57,208 bases of DNA from Alphaproteobacteria bacterium (GTDB lineage: Bacteria; Pseudomonadota; Alphaproteobacteria; UBA6615). The position numbers and the translations under genes were made by a program. The DNA lies in NCBI GenBank assembly GCA_009691025.1, contig SHWB01000012.1, positions 1-57,208 of the forward strand, written 5' to 3'. Below the pieces are notes generated by a model. It was not told where the DNA came from. It made no database searches and worked only from the letters and a program-made list of their open reading frames with translations. Below, in pieces: positions 54,729 through 57,208 of this stretch. How positions within the stretch are numbered: the first letter of the stretch is position 1; the number at the start of each line of letters is the position of its first letter.

Positions 54729-56040
54729 CGGGGCGCCGTCCGCCACGACGGCGGCGATCCTAGACCGGCTGACCCGGCTTCACCCTAAGCTCATCGATCT
54801 GTCGCTCGGCCGCATCGAGCGGTTGCTCGCCCGCCTCGGCAATCCCGAGCGCGCGCTGGCGCCGGTCGTCCACATCGCCGGCACCAACGGCAAGGGCTCG
54901 GCCGCCGCCTTCCTGCGGGCGATGGCCGAGGCGGCCGGCCTGCGCGTCCATGTCTACACCTCGCCGCATCTCGTGCGCTTCAACGAGCGCATCCGCGTCG
55001 GCGGGAAGATCGTCGACGACGCGGCGCTGGTCGCGCTGCTGGAAGAGGTCGAGCGCGCCAATGGCGGCGAGCCGATCACCTTCTTCGAGGCGACGACGGC
55101 GGCGGCCTTCCTCGCCTTCGCCCGCGCGCCCGCCGATCTCGTGATCCTCGAGACGGGGCTCGGCGGCAGGCTCGACGCGACCAATGTGATCGCCCGCCCG
55201 GCGGCCACCGTCATCACACCGATCTCGCTCGATCACCAGAGCTTCCTCGGTCCTGACATCGCCTCCATCGCCGCGGAGAAGGCGGCGATCCAGAAGCCGC
55301 TGGTCGTCGCCATCGTCGGCCCGCAGGTGCCGGAAGCGGCCGCGGTCATCGCCGCTGCAGCGCGCGCCGCCGGGGCCGAGCCGTGGCGCTACGGTGCCGA
55401 GTGGAGCGTGGCGCCCGACGGCGCCGGCCTCGTCTATCGCTCGGCACTGGGCGAACGCCGCCTGCCGGCACCGTCGCTGGTCGGACGGCACCAGATCGAC
55501 AATGCCGGTACGGCCGTCGCCGTGGCCGAGCGCCTCGCCGGGCCGGCTATCCCGGCCGCCGCCATCGCCGCCGGGCTCGGGCGCGCCGAATGGCCGGCGC
55601 GCCTGCAACGCCTAGACGGGCGCCTCGCCGCGCTGCTGCCGGGCGGCTGGGAGCTGTGGCTCGACGGCGGCCACAACCCGGCCGCGGGCACCGTGCTAGC
55701 CGACCAGGCCGATGCCTGGTCGCGCCGGGACGGCAGGCCGCTCCACCTCGTCTATGGCATGCTCAACACCAAGGATCCGGCCGGCTTCCTTGCCCCCCTG
55801 TCGCGCATCGCCGTGACGCTGGCCGGTGTCGCCGTACCGGGTGAGGCCGCTTCGCTCAGCGCCATCGAGGCGGCGGCCGCCGCCGCAGCGGTGGGCATCG
55901 TCCGCGCGGCCCCTGCCGAAGGCGTCGCCGCCGCGCTGGCAGCCCTGCCGAACGGCCATGTTGGCGACGGCCGGGCGCGCGTGCTGATCTGCGGCTCGCT
56001 CTACCTCGCCGGCCATGTGCTGGGGCTGGACGCGGCGTAG
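54721..56040 (+). CDS. folC: folylpolyglutamate synthase / dihydrofolate synthase
   Basis: A 439-residue Mur-ligase-type enzyme. The P-loop is IAGTNGKGSAAAFLRAM, followed by VYTSPHLVRFNERI and ETGLGGRLDATNV, and later the Mur-type DGGHNPAAG. It adds L-glutamate to dihydropteroate and folates. It overlaps the accD end by 8 nt and probably ends this operon; the next gene is 80 nt downstream. Confidence 0.95.
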
Positions 56041-56120
56041 CGGCGCCGTGCCGCGGCCGGGGCGGTTGCGTGGGCGCGACCGGCGGGCTCAAGATTGACG
56101 GCGACAGCGAGGAGGCGCCG

Positions 56121-57208
56121 TTGGCGCAGGCCAGGATGCCGGATGTGCCATTGCCGACGCCGGGCGACCGGGTGCCGAACCTGTTCCTGCCCGACCAGCG
56201 CGGCGTCGTCATCAGCCTCGCCGACAAGTCGCGCGGCGGGCCCATCGCCCTGCTGTTCTACCCGACGCGGCGCGATCCGGCGGCTGCGGCGGAGATGCAG
56301 GCGATCGGCCGCCTGGCGCCAGAATTGTTGGCGGCGGGCGCGCATCTGTTCACGATCGGCGGCGACAGTGAGGCCGACACGGTGGCCTTCGCGCTGCGCA
56401 GCGGCATCGGCGCCGGCGTCCATGCCTGTGCCGATCCGGAGGGGCGCGCGGCGGCCAATTGCAGCCTCACCGGCCGGCTGGCCGGCCTCGTGCTCGACCC
56501 GAACCAGCGGATCACGGAAGTGCTGCTGCCACGCGACGGGCCGATCGTGGCGCGCGCGGCCGAGCGGGTGCGGGCGTGGACTCTCCCGCAATCCTTCGCC
56601 GCGCCGATGCACCCGCCGATCCTGATCATCCCCGATGCGCTGGAGCCGGATTTCTGCCGATATCTCATCGAGCAGTACGAGCTGCGCGGCAACAAGGTGT
56701 CCGGCACGCAGCGCACGGTCGACGGCCGTATGGTCCACGACACCTCCGGCGAGACCAAGCGGCGGCGCGACCACCACGTCGAGGATGCCTACCTGATGGG
56801 GGCGATCGGCACGCGCATCGGCCGGCGAGTGCTGCCGGAGATCCGCCGCGCCTTCCATTGCGACGCCTCGCAGGTCGAGGAGTTCAAGATCGTCTGCTAC
56901 GATTCGGAGCCGGGTGGCTGGTTTCTGCCGCATCGCGACAACACCACGCCGGGCACCGCGCATCGCCGCTTCGCCATGACGCTCAACCTGAACACCGGCG
57001 AGTACGACGGCGGCGAGCTGTGGTTCCCGGAATATGGCGGCGCCACCTACGCGCTGGCGGCGGGCACGGCGGTGATCTTCTCCTGCGCCCTGCTGCACGA
57101 GGCGAAGCCGGTGACGCGTGGCAGCCGCTTCGTGCTGCTGTCGTTCTTCTTCGATGAGGCCGGCCGCCGCCTGCGCGAACGCCTCCAGCAGCAGATCGCC
57201 GCGTCACG
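56121..57208 (+). CDS. 2OG-Fe(II) oxygenase with N-terminal redoxin-like domain (3' incomplete)
   Basis: The frame is open from a TTG at 56121 (gaggagg 5 nt upstream) to the window edge, at least 362 codons; an ATG at 56136 is an alternative. Residues about 10-150 look like a peroxiredoxin/AhpC-type redoxin domain: TPGDRVPNLFLPDQRG and ALLFYPTRRDPAA, but no peroxidatic Cys is present where PxxxTxxC is expected. The C-terminal part is a prolyl-4-hydroxylase-like dioxygenase with FLPHRDNTTPG (H-x-D) and the distal His in LLHEAKPVTRGSRFVL with the 2-oxoglutarate Arg. Substrate is unknown. Confidence 0.85.
   Translation, partial: MAQARMPDVPLPTPGDRVPNLFLPDQRGVVISLADKSRGGPIALLFYPTRRDPAAAAEMQAIGRLAPELLAAGAHLFTIGGDSEADTVAFALRSGIGAGVHACADPEGRAAANCSLTGRLAGLVLDPNQRITEVLLPRDGPIVARAAERVRAWTLPQSFAAPMHPPILIIPDALEPDFCRYLIEQYELRGNKVSGTQRTVDGRMVHDTSGETKRRRDHHVEDAYLMGAIGTRIGRRVLPEIRRAFHCDASQVEEFKIVCYDSEPGGWFLPHRDNTTPGTAHRRFAMTLNLNTGEYDGGELWFPEYGGATYALAAGTAVIFSCALLHEAKPVTRGSRFVLLSFFFDEAGRRLRERLQQQIAAS

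Overview
The window reads as chromosome of a high-GC alphaproteobacterium. The strongest taxonomic hint is the trpB-trpA-accD-folC run at the right end, an order typical of Alphaproteobacteria. Intergenic palindromic repeats of alphaproteobacterial type and a sortase/VIT-vWA pair resembling the marine proteobacterial (class GN) system agree with this. Many genes are eroded by nonsense codons, frameshifts and deletion fusions, as in a lineage losing genes (a host-associated lifestyle is possible but not shown). No rRNA, tRNA or CRISPR array was seen.

Layout. 1-3.2 kb is a lower-GC island: a transposase remnant, a NylB-like serine hydrolase bracketed by a 20-bp direct repeat, and a broken response-regulator fragment. 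3.2-15.4 kb carries a cupin, a VOC protein, an aromatic-type FAD monooxygenase, three luciferase-like flavin monooxygenases, two crotonases (one truncated), a two-subunit molybdenum hydroxylase and a CobW GTPase. 15.4-18.7 kb has a flavin reductase, a FrnE/DsbA-type oxidoreductase whose first active-site Cys codon is TGA (selenoprotein candidate), a quinone oxidoreductase with an early amber codon, and an SDR. 19.0-21.8 kb is a wrecked sortase and its VIT/vWA target. 21.7-24.7 kb has a dienelactone hydrolase and a cobalt-type nitrile hydratase operon. 24.7-34.2 kb is mostly minus-strand catabolic and sulfur/methionine metabolism (TfdA-like dioxygenase, aldo/keto reductase, GH88, MetZ, MetE-like protein, CocE-type hydrolase). 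34.3-36.6 kb is a deletion-scarred TRAP transporter locus around an intact TetR gene.

36.7-40.7 kb contains an SDR, a DRE-TIM metallolyase and then a tandem array of four small, cysteine-rich, mutually homologous peptide genes, followed by rlmJ. The array is the best candidate here for an undescribed system. 40.8-47.7 kb has a second CocE hydrolase, a duplicated NTF2-like gene (one copy dead) heading an acetyltransferase/carbon-nitrogen hydrolase operon, a CmcJ-like protein, a cupin behind an operator-like palindrome, a small exported protein with a molybdopterin-oxidoreductase-type fold and a RidA protein. 47.7-51.7 kb has an MsrQ-like membrane protein and modE-modA-modB-modC for molybdate uptake, which could feed the Mo hydroxylase at 12 kb. 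The window ends in trpB-trpA-accD-folC and an incomplete 2OG-Fe(II) oxygenase fused to a cysteine-less redoxin domain.
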